64,000 nucleotides of DNA from Acinetobacter terrestris (GCF_004331155.1 NZ_SJNZ01000006.1:60627-124626); one strand, 5' to 3'; positions 27,309 to 37,633 are shown, counted from the first letter of the stretch. A program made the numbers and translations. The notes: generated from the sequence alone by a model not told the origin.

Positions 27309-29615
27309 TTAGCTGCCTTGCACCAGGCGACGTGCGCTAATAATCCCCGGTTGCTGCTCTAAACGCGCCAACAAACGTGATAATTGTGCCAGACCTTTTA
27401 CTTCAATCAGTAACTTCATATTGGCAATACCATCCGATTCGGAAATGGTATTTACCTGACGAATATTGATTTGATCGGAAAAGATCACTTGGGTTAAGTC
27501 TTTTAACAGACCACGGCGATCATAAGCTTCCACCACAATCTGTACGCTTTGACCACGGGTAGGCTGCATTTCCCAGTCCGCTTCAACAGCACGTTCAGGT
27601 TCTTGGGAAATCATCCGAATATAGTCCGAACACACCACCTTGTGAATACTGACGCCACGATTCAGCGTGATATATCCGCCAATTGATTCCCCATGAACCG
27701 GTTGACAGCATTGTGCAATATGCAGTTCTACGTTGTCCAAACCGTCAATTAAAATGCCATGTGCAGACAAAGTATGACTGGCACGTGGATTCAATGTCGG
27801 CTTGAGTACCAATTCAGGTTCATCTTGACCGATGTGCATATGGCGGTTGACCTGATTGATCAAGGCATGCAGACTAATATCGCCATTGACCAAACCAATC
27901 AGAATATCTTCACCCAACTTGACATTAAAGTGATTGCAATAATCACTTAAATCAATACTTTTTGGGTGAATCGCTAAACGTACAAGTTCTTTATTCAGAA
28001 TTTCACGGCCAACTTCCAGGTTTTTACTGCGATCTTGCTGTCTAAACCAGTGACGTAATTTGTCGCGTGCACGCGAGGTCTTGATATAACCCAGCGAGTT
28101 TACCAACCAGTCACGATTCGGCTCACGATCTTTTTTGGTTAAGATTTCAACCTGTTCACCAGTTTTCAAGGTATAGGTTAAAGGTACATAGCGCTGGTTT
28201 ACTCGTGCTGCATAACACTTGTTCCCGACCTCAGTGTGCACATGATAGGCAAAATCCAAGACGGTTGAACCGCGCGGTAACTCTTTAATGTCCCCATCAC
28301 GGCTAAACACATAGATCTTTTCAAAACCTTCGAAATCTTGAACCTGTTCAAAACTCTCGGAATCATCCTCTGATTTATGTGCGCTGGCATCATTACGTTC
28401 TTGATAATGCTCAAGTACTGCACGCAAGGAATGTAAACGATGGTTAAAAGAGTGATCGGTATTTTTTGCACCTTCTTTATAATTGAAGTGCGAACATACC
28501 CCAAGCTCTGCCTCGTTATGCATATCTTTGGTACGGATTTGCACTTCAAGTGACTTGTTCTCTGCAATGACCGCTGTGTGCAACGAGCGATAACCATTGG
28601 CTTTAGGATTGGTAATGTAATCATCAAATTGATGCGGAATATGACGCCAGATCTGATGCACAATCCCCAGGGAGTGATAGCACTCAGGGACGTTTTTGAC
28701 CAATACCCGAACCGCTCGAATGTCATAAAGCTGATCGAAACTGAGACTTTTACTTTTCATTTTTCGATAAATCGAATAAATGTGTTTCACTCGTCCGGTA
28801 ATATCTGCTTCGATATCATAGCTTGCCAGTTCATTTTTCAGTTTATCAATCACAAACTGAATATATTGCTCACGCTCTAAACGTTTTTCATTCAGTAAGG
28901 TTGCAATTTCTTTATAGCGCTCTGGGGCTAAATAACGAAAGGCTAAATCTTCAAGTTCCCACTTCAGCTGGGCAATCCCCAAACGGTGCGCCAAAGGTGA
29001 GTAAATGGTCAAAATTTCTCGTGCAACCCGTTCCTGACGCTCGCGTGATGCCTGGGTCAATTCCCGCAAGGCATAAGTACGCTCTGCCAGCTTGATCAAG
29101 ACCACACGTACATCTTCGGTCACGGAAATCAGCATTTTATAAATGCCGCTTAAATGTTCTCTTTGATTGTTATTAAAATGGTCTTCCAGACGCTTGTTCT
29201 TTTCAATCAGCTCAGAAAGCTTACCCATCGCCAAGGTCCCTTGGACCAGACTATGCACTTGCTCGCCAAAATGTTCTTGAACTTCTTCAAGCGTCATGAC
29301 GCCTTCACGCACACTTCGGTACAGCATTGCAGCGGACAAGGTGTCTTCATCCACATGTAAGTGCGCCAAAATATCCGCCATCTCAATACCGGTATAGAAG
29401 GTATTGGAGCGATGATTAACCGTAGTTTGCAACTCTTTATGTAAAGTTAGATGAGCAACTTCTTCGAGTTGTTTAAGCGCTGCGTCATCTAATATGCCAC
29501 GAACCCGATCCAGCCATTCCGCCAAATCGTGTCGAGCTTGTTCGGCATGCTCTACAGTCGCTTCCTCGGACAGCTCATTGAGACGTCCAGGAAGTTGTTC
29601 ACGTACTGTGACCAT
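27309..29615 (-). CDS. relA: RelA, GTP pyrophosphokinase ((p)ppGpp synthetase I)
   Basis: RelA (768 aa) makes (p)ppGpp at stalled ribosomes. Order: a degenerate hydrolase domain in which the catalytic HD is replaced (AAMLYRSVREG), the synthetase domain with SFDQLYDIRAVRVLV and PKANGYRSLHT, a TGS domain (IYVFSRDGDIKELPRGSTVLDFAYHVHTE in parts), a zinc-finger-like stretch with HIAQCCQPVHGESI and a C-terminal ACT domain. The EXDD-like synthetase signature and the HD loss separate it from bifunctional SpoT. GGAG precedes the ATG by about 8 bases. It lies downstream of rlmD as in Pseudomonas and E. coli. Confidence 0.95.
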   Translation of the reverse strand: MVTVREQLPGRLNELSEEATVEHAEQARHDLAEWLDRVRGILDDAALKQLEEVAHLTLHKELQTTVNHRSNTFYTGIEMADILAHLHVDEDTLSAAMLYRSVREGVMTLEEVQEHFGEQVHSLVQGTLAMGKLSELIEKNKRLEDHFNNNQREHLSGIYKMLISVTEDVRVVLIKLAERTYALRELTQASRERQERVAREILTIYSPLAHRLGIAQLKWELEDLAFRYLAPERYKEIATLLNEKRLEREQYIQFVIDKLKNELASYDIEADITGRVKHIYSIYRKMKSKSLSFDQLYDIRAVRVLVKNVPECYHSLGIVHQIWRHIPHQFDDYITNPKANGYRSLHTAVIAENKSLEVQIRTKDMHNEAELGVCSHFNYKEGAKNTDHSFNHRLHSLRAVLEHYQERNDASAHKSEDDSESFEQVQDFEGFEKIYVFSRDGDIKELPRGSTVLDFAYHVHTEVGNKCYAARVNQRYVPLTYTLKTGEQVEILTKKDREPNRDWLVNSLGYIKTSRARDKLRHWFRQQDRSKNLEVGREILNKELVRLAIHPKSIDLSDYCNHFNVKLGEDILIGLVNGDISLHALINQVNRHMHIGQDEPELVLKPTLNPRASHTLSAHGILIDGLDNVELHIAQCCQPVHGESIGGYITLNRGVSIHKVVCSDYIRMISQEPERAVEADWEMQPTRGQSVQIVVEAYDRRGLLKDLTQVIFSDQINIRQVNTISESDGIANMKLLIEVKGLAQLSRLLARLEQQPGIISARRLVQGS

Positions 29616-29632
29616 ACCCTTCTCCTACCTCT

Positions 29633-31036
29633 TTACTTATCATATTCTAAATCGTTTATTTCTTTGTCTTTTTCGAATAAGGCAATAGATTCGACATGTC
29701 CCGTATGGGTAAACATATCCATCACCCCCGCCTTTTTTAATCGATAGCCATGTTTCGCCAACACACCAGCATCGCGTGCCAATGTTGCAGGATTACATGA
29801 CACATAAACGATTCTTTTTGCACCAAATTTGGGCACATAATGCATTATTTCCTCTGCACCGGAGCGCGGAGGGTCAATCAATAATGCATCAAATCCCTGT
29901 TTTGCCCAAGAATGATGCGAAAAATCTTTTGTTAAGTCTTGTGAATAAAAATGTACGTGAGTCATCGCGTTATTTTTAGCATTTTCTGCACCACGTTGAA
30001 CCATTTCTTCACTTCCTTCAACAGCCACCACTTGCCCTGTTTCACCGACACAACGAGCAAGAGGTAAAGAAAAGTTTCCTAGACCACAAAATAAATCTAG
30101 AACGCGTTCACCTTGCTGCAACTGAAGCAAATCACATGCCAGCTTCAGCATTTGCGGATTAATCGTTGAATTCACTTGAGTAAAATCCAGCGGATTAAAG
30201 CCAAACTTTACATCAAATTCATCCACAGCATAATGCAATCGCATTGCAGCAGTCGGATCATCGACACGGTGTAAACTATCTGCACCGGCTGGTTGTAAAT
30301 ACAATTGCCACTGCTTGTTTAACGTAAACTGTTTTAATTGGTTGACATCATCTGCTGATAATTTTTCAGTATGACGCACCACCAGTGCAATATCTTCATC
30401 ACCCATCGCCAATTCTATATGACCAATGGCTGCTTTGGCTTTTAGACTTTCGAGTAACTGTTTCAACGCAGAGATCGATCCAAATTCACGATCAAGCACC
30501 ATACAGCGGTCGATAGAAATCAATTTATTACTTTGACGTTCACGGAAACCCACCACCAGTTTGTCTTTAGCTGGAATATAGCGTACTCCAATCCGGGCTT
30601 TACGACGGTAGTCTTCACGTTGCGAACGTAATGGTTCTAACCATTGTTCAGGTTGAATTCCGGCAAAATGTTCTAAATGCGATTTTAGAACATCCTGTTT
30701 TAAGCGAATTTGTTCATCTTGCTGAATGTGCTGCATATTACAACCGCCACACACGGTAAAATGTGGACATTTCGGTTCAATACGTGTTGCAGCAGGTGCG
30801 CTTAACAGCTCAATACTGTCCGCTTCTTCTAAACGTTTGACCACATTGGTAATTTGCGCTTTAACAGTCTCGCCAGGCAAGGCATAACTGATAAATACTT
30901 TTTTACCTTGCTTCTCACTTGGATGATCAGGATGTGTTCCATAGTGCGCTATCCCCCGTCCTTCGTGTGAAAGTGACTCAACCTGAAAAGTGTAAATCGG
31001 CTGTTGAGCTGGACGTGGCTTAGTTCTATGTTTCAT
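29633..31036 (-). CDS. rlmD: RlmD, 23S rRNA (uracil-1939-C5) methyltransferase
   Basis: The 467-residue enzyme has an N-terminal TRAM domain ([17 protein letters not shown]), the iron-sulfur cysteines Cys90, Cys96 and Cys99 in [10 protein letters not shown] with a fourth in DRCMVLD, the SAM motif [16 protein letters not shown] and the catalytic loop [12 protein letters not shown]. It methylates 23S rRNA U1939 to m5U. Next to relA, as in E. coli. Confidence 0.95.
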   Translation of the reverse strand: MKHRTKPRPAQQPIYTFQVESLSHEGRGIAHYGTHPDHPSEKQGKKVFISYALPGETVKAQITNVVKRLEEADSIELLSAPAATRIEPKCPHFTVCGGCNMQHIQQDEQIRLKQDVLKSHLEHFAGIQPEQWLEPLRSQREDYRRKARIGVRYIPAKDKLVVGFRERQSNKLISIDRCMVLDREFGSISALKQLLESLKAKAAIGHIELAMGDEDIALVVRHTEKLSADDVNQLKQFTLNKQWQLYLQPAGADSLHRVDDPTAAMRLHYAVDEFDVKFGFNPLDFTQVNSTINPQMLKLACDLLQLQQGERVLDLFCGLGNFSLPLARCVGETGQVVAVEGSEEMVQRGAENAKNNAMTHVHFYSQDLTKDFSHHSWAKQGFDALLIDPPRSGAEEIMHYVPKFGAKRIVYVSCNPATLARDAGVLAKHGYRLKKAGVMDMFTHTGHVESIALFEKDKEINDLEYDK

Positions 31037-31042
31037 GAATAC

Positions 31043-31864
31043 CTAGAGTGTGGGAGATAAAAAGTCTGTAGCGGTAAATTCAGTACGTTGTGAAGTTTCA
31101 CGCCATACGGCTAAAAAATCTGCATGTTGCGGTTGAGTCGATAAAAATTGGATGGTGCGCTGAACTGCCTCACGATAATCATTGAGTAAAAGCTGACCTT
31201 TTAATAATGACCAACGCAGGTAAATCAGCCAGGTATTGATGACATCGCCTTCGCAATAACTGGTGAGTTTTTGCCATTCTTGCTGACGTACATATTCAGG
31301 CACATGATAGGCGCCATCACCACGCTTACCCGGATAACCGAGTAAATGGGCGACATCATCCAGCTTTTGAAATTGGCGGCCATTAAACATCGCAATCACA
31401 TCCATTAAATCGACATGACGATGGTGATAACGATTCTGGTAGTTATTATAGCGCTTTTGCTGATCAATTTCGCCCTGATCGAATAAACTTGGTGCAGATA
31501 ACCCATGATACATGGCGCGAAACAGAATCACCGGCAAATCAAATTGCGAGCCATTCCAGCTAACCAAAGTCGGATGACGCTTGTCAAAAATCGAGAGAAA
31601 TTTCTTCAAAATTTCCGCTTCAGTGTTCTGTTCCCGGCTAAATGAGAACATCTTCATGCCGCCTTGCTCATCAAACCATAAACCGGAAATACAGACAATT
31701 TCATGCAGGGCCATGCGTTGAAAGTCCATGCCGGATTCTTGACGACGCAATTTAATCAACGCCTGTTCCAGATCTGCTTCGGGCAAATCCAGACCATACA
31801 AATGCGCTCCCGATTTTAAATCGGTCAAGGTTTCTATATCGAAAATTAAAACAGGTAAGCGCAT
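31043..31864 (-). CDS. Predicted 3'-5' exonuclease (DnaQ-like, PolB-type)
   Basis: The 273-residue protein has the DEDDy-type exonuclease motifs: FDIETLTD (Exo I, residues 8-15), WNGSQFDLPV (Exo II) and YCEGDVINTWLIYLRW (Exo III). There is no polymerase domain. It resembles the WlaX-type family of stand-alone exonucleases; its substrate is unknown. Six bases separate it from rlmD and 22 from cysM, so it is probably co-transcribed. Confidence 0.85.
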   Translation of the reverse strand: MRLPVLIFDIETLTDLKSGAHLYGLDLPEADLEQALIKLRRQESGMDFQRMALHEIVCISGLWFDEQGGMKMFSFSREQNTEAEILKKFLSIFDKRHPTLVSWNGSQFDLPVILFRAMYHGLSAPSLFDQGEIDQQKRYNNYQNRYHHRHVDLMDVIAMFNGRQFQKLDDVAHLLGYPGKRGDGAYHVPEYVRQQEWQKLTSYCEGDVINTWLIYLRWSLLKGQLLLNDYREAVQRTIQFLSTQPQHADFLAVWRETSQRTEFTATDFLSPTL

Positions 31865-31886
31865 CTTAACTCACAAAAATTGAGAT

Positions 31887-32807
31887 TTATTCAGGATCTT
31901 TTACAGAGAATAAACCGGTAGAAAGATAACGGTCGCCACGGTCACAGATGATACATACAATCACCGCACCCGGGTTTTCTTGGGCCAATTGAACTGAAGC
32001 CCAAACCGCACCGCCTGATGAAGTGCCAGCACTGATGCCTTCTTTGCGCGCCAGTTGACGTGCCATTTTTTCCGCTTCAATTTGCGGAATATCCATAATG
32101 CGGTCAACCCGCTTCGGGTCAAAAATGGTGGGAAGATATTCTTGTGGCCAACGGCGAATACCGGCAATATTTGAACCTTCAGCAGGTTGTAAACCCACAA
32201 TTTGAATATCCGGATTTTGTTCTTTCAGGTATTTGGAAATCCCCATAATTGTGCCGGTCGTTCCCATGGAACTGACGAAATGGGTAATTTTACCGCCGGT
32301 TTGCTGCCAGATTTCAGGACCGGTGGTCAGGTAATGTGCTTCAACATTGTCTGGATTACCAAACTGATTGAGAACCAGGCCTTGACCGTCTTTTTGCATT
32401 TGCTGCGCCATATCGCGCGCTTCTTCCATGCTCGAAGATTCAATCAGTTCAGCACCGTAAGCACGCATCGCATCTTTACGTTCCTGACTTGAACCTGCAG
32501 GCATAATGAGTTTCATTTTGTAGCCACGCATCGCGGCAACCATAGCCAAGGCAATCCCTGTATTTCCGCTTGTCGCTTCAATTAACGTATCGCCTGGTTT
32601 GATTTGACCACGTTTTTCAGCTTGCATAATCATGTTATACGCTGGACGGTCTTTTACCGAACCTGCAGGATTATTTCCTTCAAGTTTAGCCAATACTGTT
32701 GCTTGAGTGTGACTTGCTAGACGTTGCAAACGCACCAGAGGCGTTTTGCCTACGTAGTGGTCTAACAAAAATTCGTCTGCTTGAAAATCAGGGGTGGTAT
32801 TACTCAT
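31887..32807 (-). CDS. cysM: CysM, cysteine synthase B
   Basis: The PLP enzyme (306 aa) makes cysteine from O-acetylserine and sulfide or thiosulfate. PLP is held by Lys52 in NPAGSVKDRPAYNM, with the loop TSGNTGIALA and the C-terminal GTSSGGAVWA. ATG 32807 is chosen because AGGTG lies 6 bases upstream; the in-frame GTG at 32816 sits inside that ribosome site. The ribosome site is in a perfect hairpin (32812-32831). It is divergent from gacS. Confidence 0.93.
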   Translation of the reverse strand: MSNTTPDFQADEFLLDHYVGKTPLVRLQRLASHTQATVLAKLEGNNPAGSVKDRPAYNMIMQAEKRGQIKPGDTLIEATSGNTGIALAMVAAMRGYKMKLIMPAGSSQERKDAMRAYGAELIESSSMEEARDMAQQMQKDGQGLVLNQFGNPDNVEAHYLTTGPEIWQQTGGKITHFVSSMGTTGTIMGISKYLKEQNPDIQIVGLQPAEGSNIAGIRRWPQEYLPTIFDPKRVDRIMDIPQIEAEKMARQLARKEGISAGTSSGGAVWASVQLAQENPGAVIVCIICDRGDRYLSTGLFSVKDPE

Positions 32808-32811
32808 TATT

Positions 32812-32831
32812 TGCACCTATATCGAGGTGCA
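32812..32831 (-). promoter_or_regulatory. Hairpin over the cysM ribosome site
   Basis: TGCACCT (32812-32818) and AGGTGCA (32825-32831) form a 7-bp stem with a 6-base loop, ending 5 bases before the cysM ATG. On the mRNA the ribosome-binding AGGTG is one arm, so translation could be damped unless the stem opens. The 20-base repeat could equally be an operator. Confidence 0.5.
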
Positions 32832-32960
32832 CCTATTGTATGAAAAAATGCTCCCCGCTGCACCCATTTAGCAGGCTTTTTATTGAAAGTGTTTAAAGCG
32901 CAGTCAGTTTTAAATAAAGCATGCTAATATTCCGTGCATAGAAAATAAACTGCTTTAATC

Positions 32961-35771
32961 ATGTCAAATATCAATAAAAAGTTATTTAAACGTCTACACT
33001 TAAATCATGCATATGGACAACTCATTGCACTGATTTTTGTGCCGATTATGATTTTGGCATGTGTCGGGGCATTGCTGGTTTTATCCGAAACCTCGAACGC
33101 ATCGCGTGCGCAGCAGCGTCAAATGGCGATTGCCATTGTGACCCGTTATCAGCTCACCTCTGAAGCCGCAATCGACTTATTAAGCAGTTATCCATGGCAA
33201 TATGATCAGGCACGTAATGCCATGCAGGTCATGCTGAATGAAAAATATTTAATTCGTGCCGCCATTATTGATGAAAAGGGTAGAAACCGTTTAAGTATTG
33301 GTTTTCAGGATCAGGAGCCTTGGCCAAAGATTGAATCTAAAGCCGCTTTTGTCGGCCCGATTCTGTATCATGATAATAATATTTATGCGCTCAAAATTAA
33401 TGACCACACTCAAACGCCTGCACGACTGGTCATCGAACTGGATAACCAGCCGCTAGAAATTGCGCGTTATCGGGTGATGGTGGTGCTGATTGCAACCGGC
33501 TTACTGACCTTATTGCTGCTTTTATTGTGCCTGAATTTCTATTCGCGTCGCTGGATTGCCCCGATGTACGAAATTCGCATGCAATTACAACGCTTGAATG
33601 CCGATACGCTTGACCAGCACATGGTCATTAACAGTACTGGCGAGTTGCGTTTGCTGCAGCGTGATATTGCCAATGTGGTCAAACGCCTGCACTTCAGCTT
33701 TTTAGAACTCAAAGAACATACCGAACAGACCGAAGATGATTTACGCCGTACCTTAGATACTTTAGAAGTTCAGAACATTACCTATCGTCAGGCGCGTGAC
33801 CAGGCGATTTCAGCCAACCAGTCCAAATCGGTGTTCCTGGCCAATATCAGCCATGAATTGCGGACTCCGCTGAACAGTATTGATGGCTTTATTCATTTAT
33901 TGCTGCGTCAAGGCAACCTGAGCAACGAGCAAAATTTATATTTGCAAACCATTCGTAAATCATCGGCGCATCTTTTGGCCCTGATTAACGATGTACTGGA
34001 TTTCTCGAAAATTGATGCCGGCAAACTGGAACTGGAAACTGCACCCTTTGATCTGGAAGAAGCCATTTTCGATGTGATGGACATGCTCTCGCCTCTGGCG
34101 GCACAAAAGCATATCGATATGGCTTTTTATTATGCCGACAATATTCCAACGCAAGTCATTGGCGATGCGCTACGCTTTAAACAGATTCTGACCAACCTGA
34201 TTTCCAACGCGATTAAATTCACTCCAGACGGTGAAATTATTGTCCGTGCCCGTATGGAGCATGATGATATTGGGCAATGTCTGTTGCACTTTAGCGTGCA
34301 GGATAGCGGGATTGGCTTAAGTGGCACAGACCGTAAAAAACTGTTTGAATCTTTCTCGCAAGGTGATGCTTCGGTGACCCGTCAATTTGGAGGTACAGGA
34401 CTCGGTCTGGCGATTTCCAAACAGCTGGTGCATTTGATGCAGGGGCAAATTGGTTTTGAAGATAATCAGGAACGTGCACCGACTGAAAAAGGTTCCACCT
34501 TCTGGTTTAGCGCCAGGTTTGCTGTAAATGACGAGATTGAAATTGTTCATCCTCACTTCGACAACATGCAGGTGGTGTCATATTTAGCCCATCCTGCAAC
34601 GGCCAATATCTTGCGTCATTATCTGGAAAATTATGATGTGCATCATGTCGAAACCAGCTCGATTCTGGATTTATTTAGCCAACTGAATCAGTTCTCGGAA
34701 AGTGATGAAAATACCTGGCTGATTGTCGATCATAGTGGCGATGGCGAAGCCTTGCTCAAAGAAATTCGTAACCGTTATCATGGCAATATTGCAGTTTACG
34801 GTTATCAGATGGCGCTCGATCCGAACATGCTGAATGAATATCGCGCGCGTCCGCTGTATCAACCCTTGAGCCGTAGTGCCTTAATCCAGCTGCTCAGCAA
34901 TCAACCGGTTTTCGAGCAGGATGTGCATGAAGAATTTAATGGCCAAGGCCTGCATGTCCTTGCTGTCGATGATCATTTACCCAATCTGATTGTGTTGGAA
35001 GCACTCTTGGGTGAACTCAATGTCAAGACCACCAAGGCTTTAAGCGGTCAAGAAGCGCTGGAAATCATTCAGAACCGGATTGAACAAGAGCTACCTGCAT
35101 TTGATGTCATATTTATGGATATTCAAATGCCGGTGATGTCAGGAGTAGATACCACTCGCGCCATCCGTTCTCTAGAATCGACTTTAGAGAACCATAAACG
35201 CTTGCCGATTATTGCGCTGACGGCGCATGCACTGGCAGATGAGAAACAAAAGCTGTTGCAGGTTGGTATGGATGATTACGTCACCAAACCGATTCAAATG
35301 GATCAGATCACTCAAATTTTGACTCATTTGACCTCAGAAACCTTTAAAAAGGCCAAGAATGTTGATAAAGCCATCCTGATTGAAGCACTTGATCCGAATA
35401 TTTTAGATTGGCAACAAAGCTTGCAACTGGCTGCTAACAAAGAAGATCTGGCGATCGATTTACTGAAAATGCTGGTCGACAGTTTTGCAACAGAACTGAG
35501 CGAGATGCAGCAGTTGATTGAAATGGAAGATTTCCCGCAACTGGAACATGTGCTGCATCGTTTATATGGTGCAACCCGCTATGTCGGTGCGCCTACCCTA
35601 CAACAAGCCACCGGTGGATTTGAGCAGTTTGTTTCTTCTTTACGTAAAGAACGCCGTAAAGCCGACGAAACCTTTATTCAGGAAACACTGAATCATTTCG
35701 ATGAATTGCAGTCGGTGATTCAGCAAGTTGAACAGGCATCGCAGCAGATTTTAAACAAACAGAATACTTAA
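32961..35771 (+). CDS. gacS: GacS/BarA-type hybrid sensor histidine kinase
   Basis: This tripartite kinase (936 aa) normally activates GacA/UvrY and, through it, the Rsm/Csr small RNAs. Order: TM1 (about 20-42), a periplasmic domain, TM2 (about 172-193), a HAMP domain, HisKA with His298 in ANISHELRTPLNS, HATPase_c (NAIKFTPDGEI, GGTGLGLAIS), a degenerate receiver-like segment (530-640), a true receiver with Asp720 in FMDIQMPVMSG and an HPt domain with His866 in LHRLYGATRYVG. The neighbourhood with cysM, rlmD and relA matches gacS in Pseudomonas. GacA is not in the window. Confidence 0.94.
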   Translation: MSNINKKLFKRLHLNHAYGQLIALIFVPIMILACVGALLVLSETSNASRAQQRQMAIAIVTRYQLTSEAAIDLLSSYPWQYDQARNAMQVMLNEKYLIRAAIIDEKGRNRLSIGFQDQEPWPKIESKAAFVGPILYHDNNIYALKINDHTQTPARLVIELDNQPLEIARYRVMVVLIATGLLTLLLLLLCLNFYSRRWIAPMYEIRMQLQRLNADTLDQHMVINSTGELRLLQRDIANVVKRLHFSFLELKEHTEQTEDDLRRTLDTLEVQNITYRQARDQAISANQSKSVFLANISHELRTPLNSIDGFIHLLLRQGNLSNEQNLYLQTIRKSSAHLLALINDVLDFSKIDAGKLELETAPFDLEEAIFDVMDMLSPLAAQKHIDMAFYYADNIPTQVIGDALRFKQILTNLISNAIKFTPDGEIIVRARMEHDDIGQCLLHFSVQDSGIGLSGTDRKKLFESFSQGDASVTRQFGGTGLGLAISKQLVHLMQGQIGFEDNQERAPTEKGSTFWFSARFAVNDEIEIVHPHFDNMQVVSYLAHPATANILRHYLENYDVHHVETSSILDLFSQLNQFSESDENTWLIVDHSGDGEALLKEIRNRYHGNIAVYGYQMALDPNMLNEYRARPLYQPLSRSALIQLLSNQPVFEQDVHEEFNGQGLHVLAVDDHLPNLIVLEALLGELNVKTTKALSGQEALEIIQNRIEQELPAFDVIFMDIQMPVMSGVDTTRAIRSLESTLENHKRLPIIALTAHALADEKQKLLQVGMDDYVTKPIQMDQITQILTHLTSETFKKAKNVDKAILIEALDPNILDWQQSLQLAANKEDLAIDLLKMLVDSFATELSEMQQLIEMEDFPQLEHVLHRLYGATRYVGAPTLQQATGGFEQFVSSLRKERRKADETFIQETLNHFDELQSVIQQVEQASQQILNKQNT

Positions 35772-35793
35772 ACGGACTTATTCGAATGATGGA

Positions 35794-35819
35794 AGTCACG
35801 TCTATCTTTAGATGTGACT
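35794..35819. repeat. Imperfect inverted repeat after gacS
   Basis: AGTCAC and GTGACT with inner TCTA/TAGA arms form a stem with one mismatch, 22 bases past the gacS stop. No T run follows. It may be an RNA end structure or a binding site before the crotonase gene. Confidence 0.4.
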
Positions 35820-35903
35820 CTACTGTCATGGATCGTGGCATGTATCCAAGAAATGCCCGTGTTATGCTCAAAACAATAGAAAAAAATTACAGGTCTATAC
35901 AAC

Positions 35904-36692
35904 ATGACGTTACTTCGCATCGAAAAAAATAATGGCATCGCAACCGTTTCTTTAAACCGTCCAGAAAAACGCAATGCAATGAGTTTTGCCTTGTTACGCG
36001 AACTGGTGAATGCGGCCAATAACATCAAAAAAGACCGCTCGATTCGTTGCGTTATTTTAACTGGCGAAGCGCATGTGTTTAGCGCCGGGATTGACCTTGC
36101 CGATTTAAATGCACCGAAAAACACGGCTTATGCGGCTTGGGAACTGATCAAACCGGGGCAAAGCCTATTTCAAAGAGCTTTCTTGATTTGGCAGGAACTG
36201 CCTGTTCCTGTGATTGCTGCGATTGAAGGATATTGCCTGGGTGCCGGGATGCAATTGGCACTGGCTGCGGATATTCGAATTGCGCATCCTGAAACTAAAA
36301 TGTCGATTATGGAAAGCCGCTGGGGACTGGTGCCGGACATGGGACTGACTCGATCTATTAAAGGCATTATTAATGTCGATCTGGCAAAAGAGCTGACCTT
36401 GACCGGACGTATTTTCGATGCCAATTATGCCAAAGACATTGGTTTGGTGACGCATCTGGATGAATCGCCCATCAGCAAAGCCCAAGCCCTTGCTGAAGAA
36501 ATGCTGCAACGCTCTCCTGATGCACTGACTGCAGCCAAGCGTGTACTCGATGCCATGGAACATGAACCGAAAAAATCTTTACGCCTAGAGAAAATCTGGC
36601 AACTGAAATTACTGTTGGGTAAAAACAGTAAATTGGCGCGTAAAAAAGACAAGAACCCGGAAGTTCAGTTTTTACCGCGCCAATATAAGTAA
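35904..36692 (+). CDS. Enoyl-CoA hydratase/isomerase (crotonase family)
   Basis: The 262-residue protein has a crotonase fold: LNRPEKRNAMSF near the N-terminus, the oxyanion loops FSAGIDLADLN and GYCLGAGMQLALAADIRIA, and ESRWGLVPDMGLTR carrying the acidic residue of the active-site region. The substrate cannot be read from the sequence. The neighbours (a 3-hydroxyisobutyrate-dehydrogenase-like enzyme and a hydroxypyruvate-isomerase-like protein) suggest small-acid catabolism. It starts 132 bases after gacS and probably has its own promoter. Confidence 0.88.
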   Translation: MTLLRIEKNNGIATVSLNRPEKRNAMSFALLRELVNAANNIKKDRSIRCVILTGEAHVFSAGIDLADLNAPKNTAYAAWELIKPGQSLFQRAFLIWQELPVPVIAAIEGYCLGAGMQLALAADIRIAHPETKMSIMESRWGLVPDMGLTRSIKGIINVDLAKELTLTGRIFDANYAKDIGLVTHLDESPISKAQALAEEMLQRSPDALTAAKRVLDAMEHEPKKSLRLEKIWQLKLLLGKNSKLARKKDKNPEVQFLPRQYK

Positions 36693-36728
36693 AATATCCC
36701 GATAACAGGATTGTGCAGAGAAAAACAC

Positions 36729-37595
36729 ATGAGTTTTGATCGTAATACAAAAATTGCATTTTTAGGCATGGGACTGATGGGCAGCCGAATGGCCACCCGA
36801 CTGATTCAAGCCGGTTTTGAAGTGGCAGTCTGGAACAGAACAGCATCAGCTTGTGATGTGCTGGTTGATATGGGGGCCACTGCCCTAGACTTGCAAGAGA
36901 TTGGACAATATCCTGTTATTTTGACCTGTCTGGCGGATGATGCTGCAGTGCAAGCAGTCTATGACCAAATTCAGAACCAGTTACAAACTGGACAAGTGAT
37001 TGTGGATTTCTCAAGTTTATCCGTGGATCAAACCAAGACTTTGGCAGAGCAGGCAAAAACTCGCCAGGTACAGTGGATTGACTCCCCTGTTTCGGGTGGA
37101 ACGGCAGGTGCTGAACAAGGAACCTTGGTCATTTTTGCCGGTGGTGACCTGCAAACCATCCAAAATTTATCGCTGATTTATAATGTACTTTCCCAACGCG
37201 TGACCCGCATGGGCGAAACAGGAACTGGGCAAGCGACCAAAATTTGTAATCAGTTAATTGTGGCTGCCAACAGTACTTTAATAGCCGAAGCAGTGGCTTT
37301 AGCGGCGCAAGCAGGCGTTGACACGACATTGCTTGCCCCTGCACTTGCCGGTGGTTTTGCCGACTCGAAACCTTTCCAGATTTTAACCCCGCGTATGGCA
37401 ACCCATACTTTTGAACCGGTGCAATGGAAAGTTCAAACCCTCTCCAAAGATTTAAATAATGCAGTTCTGCTGGCGGAACAGTTCAATTTAAATATCCCTG
37501 TTGCAAAACAGGCATTATCGCAATTGAAAACGCACCAAAATAAAGGCTATGCTGAAGCTGATCTTGCGACTGTAATTCAACTTGTTGAATCTTAA
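36729..37595 (+). CDS. NAD(P)-dependent 3-hydroxyisobutyrate-dehydrogenase-like oxidoreductase
   Basis: The 288-residue protein has the Rossmann motif FLGMGLMGSRMA at its N-terminus, DSPVSGGTAGAEQGTL and the catalytic lysine in GTGQATKICNQL, typical of beta-hydroxyacid dehydrogenases (3-hydroxyisobutyrate, tartronate semialdehyde). ATG 36729 is preferred over the TTG at 36711, which would add six residues before the normal family start. Downstream, a hydroxypyruvate-isomerase homologue fits a tartronate-semialdehyde reductase role, but that is inference. Confidence 0.88.
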   Translation: MSFDRNTKIAFLGMGLMGSRMATRLIQAGFEVAVWNRTASACDVLVDMGATALDLQEIGQYPVILTCLADDAAVQAVYDQIQNQLQTGQVIVDFSSLSVDQTKTLAEQAKTRQVQWIDSPVSGGTAGAEQGTLVIFAGGDLQTIQNLSLIYNVLSQRVTRMGETGTGQATKICNQLIVAANSTLIAEAVALAAQAGVDTTLLAPALAGGFADSKPFQILTPRMATHTFEPVQWKVQTLSKDLNNAVLLAEQFNLNIPVAKQALSQLKTHQNKGYAEADLATVIQLVES

Positions 37596-37605
37596 GCATC
37601 TCATT

Positions 37606-37633
37606 TTCTAACGAGCAAGTTCTAACGAGCAAG
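37606..37633 (+). repeat. 14-bp direct tandem duplication in the leader
   Basis: TTCTAACGAGCAAG occurs twice without a gap (37606-37619 and 37620-37633). It ends right at the AAGGAG ribosome site of the next gene. It appears to be a recent local duplication that shifts the leader length but not the coding frame. Confidence 0.85.

Noticed and set aside
28199..28726. 175-codon antisense-frame ORF inside relA
   Set aside because: Same strand but other frame of relA, with no family match; an overlapping shadow.
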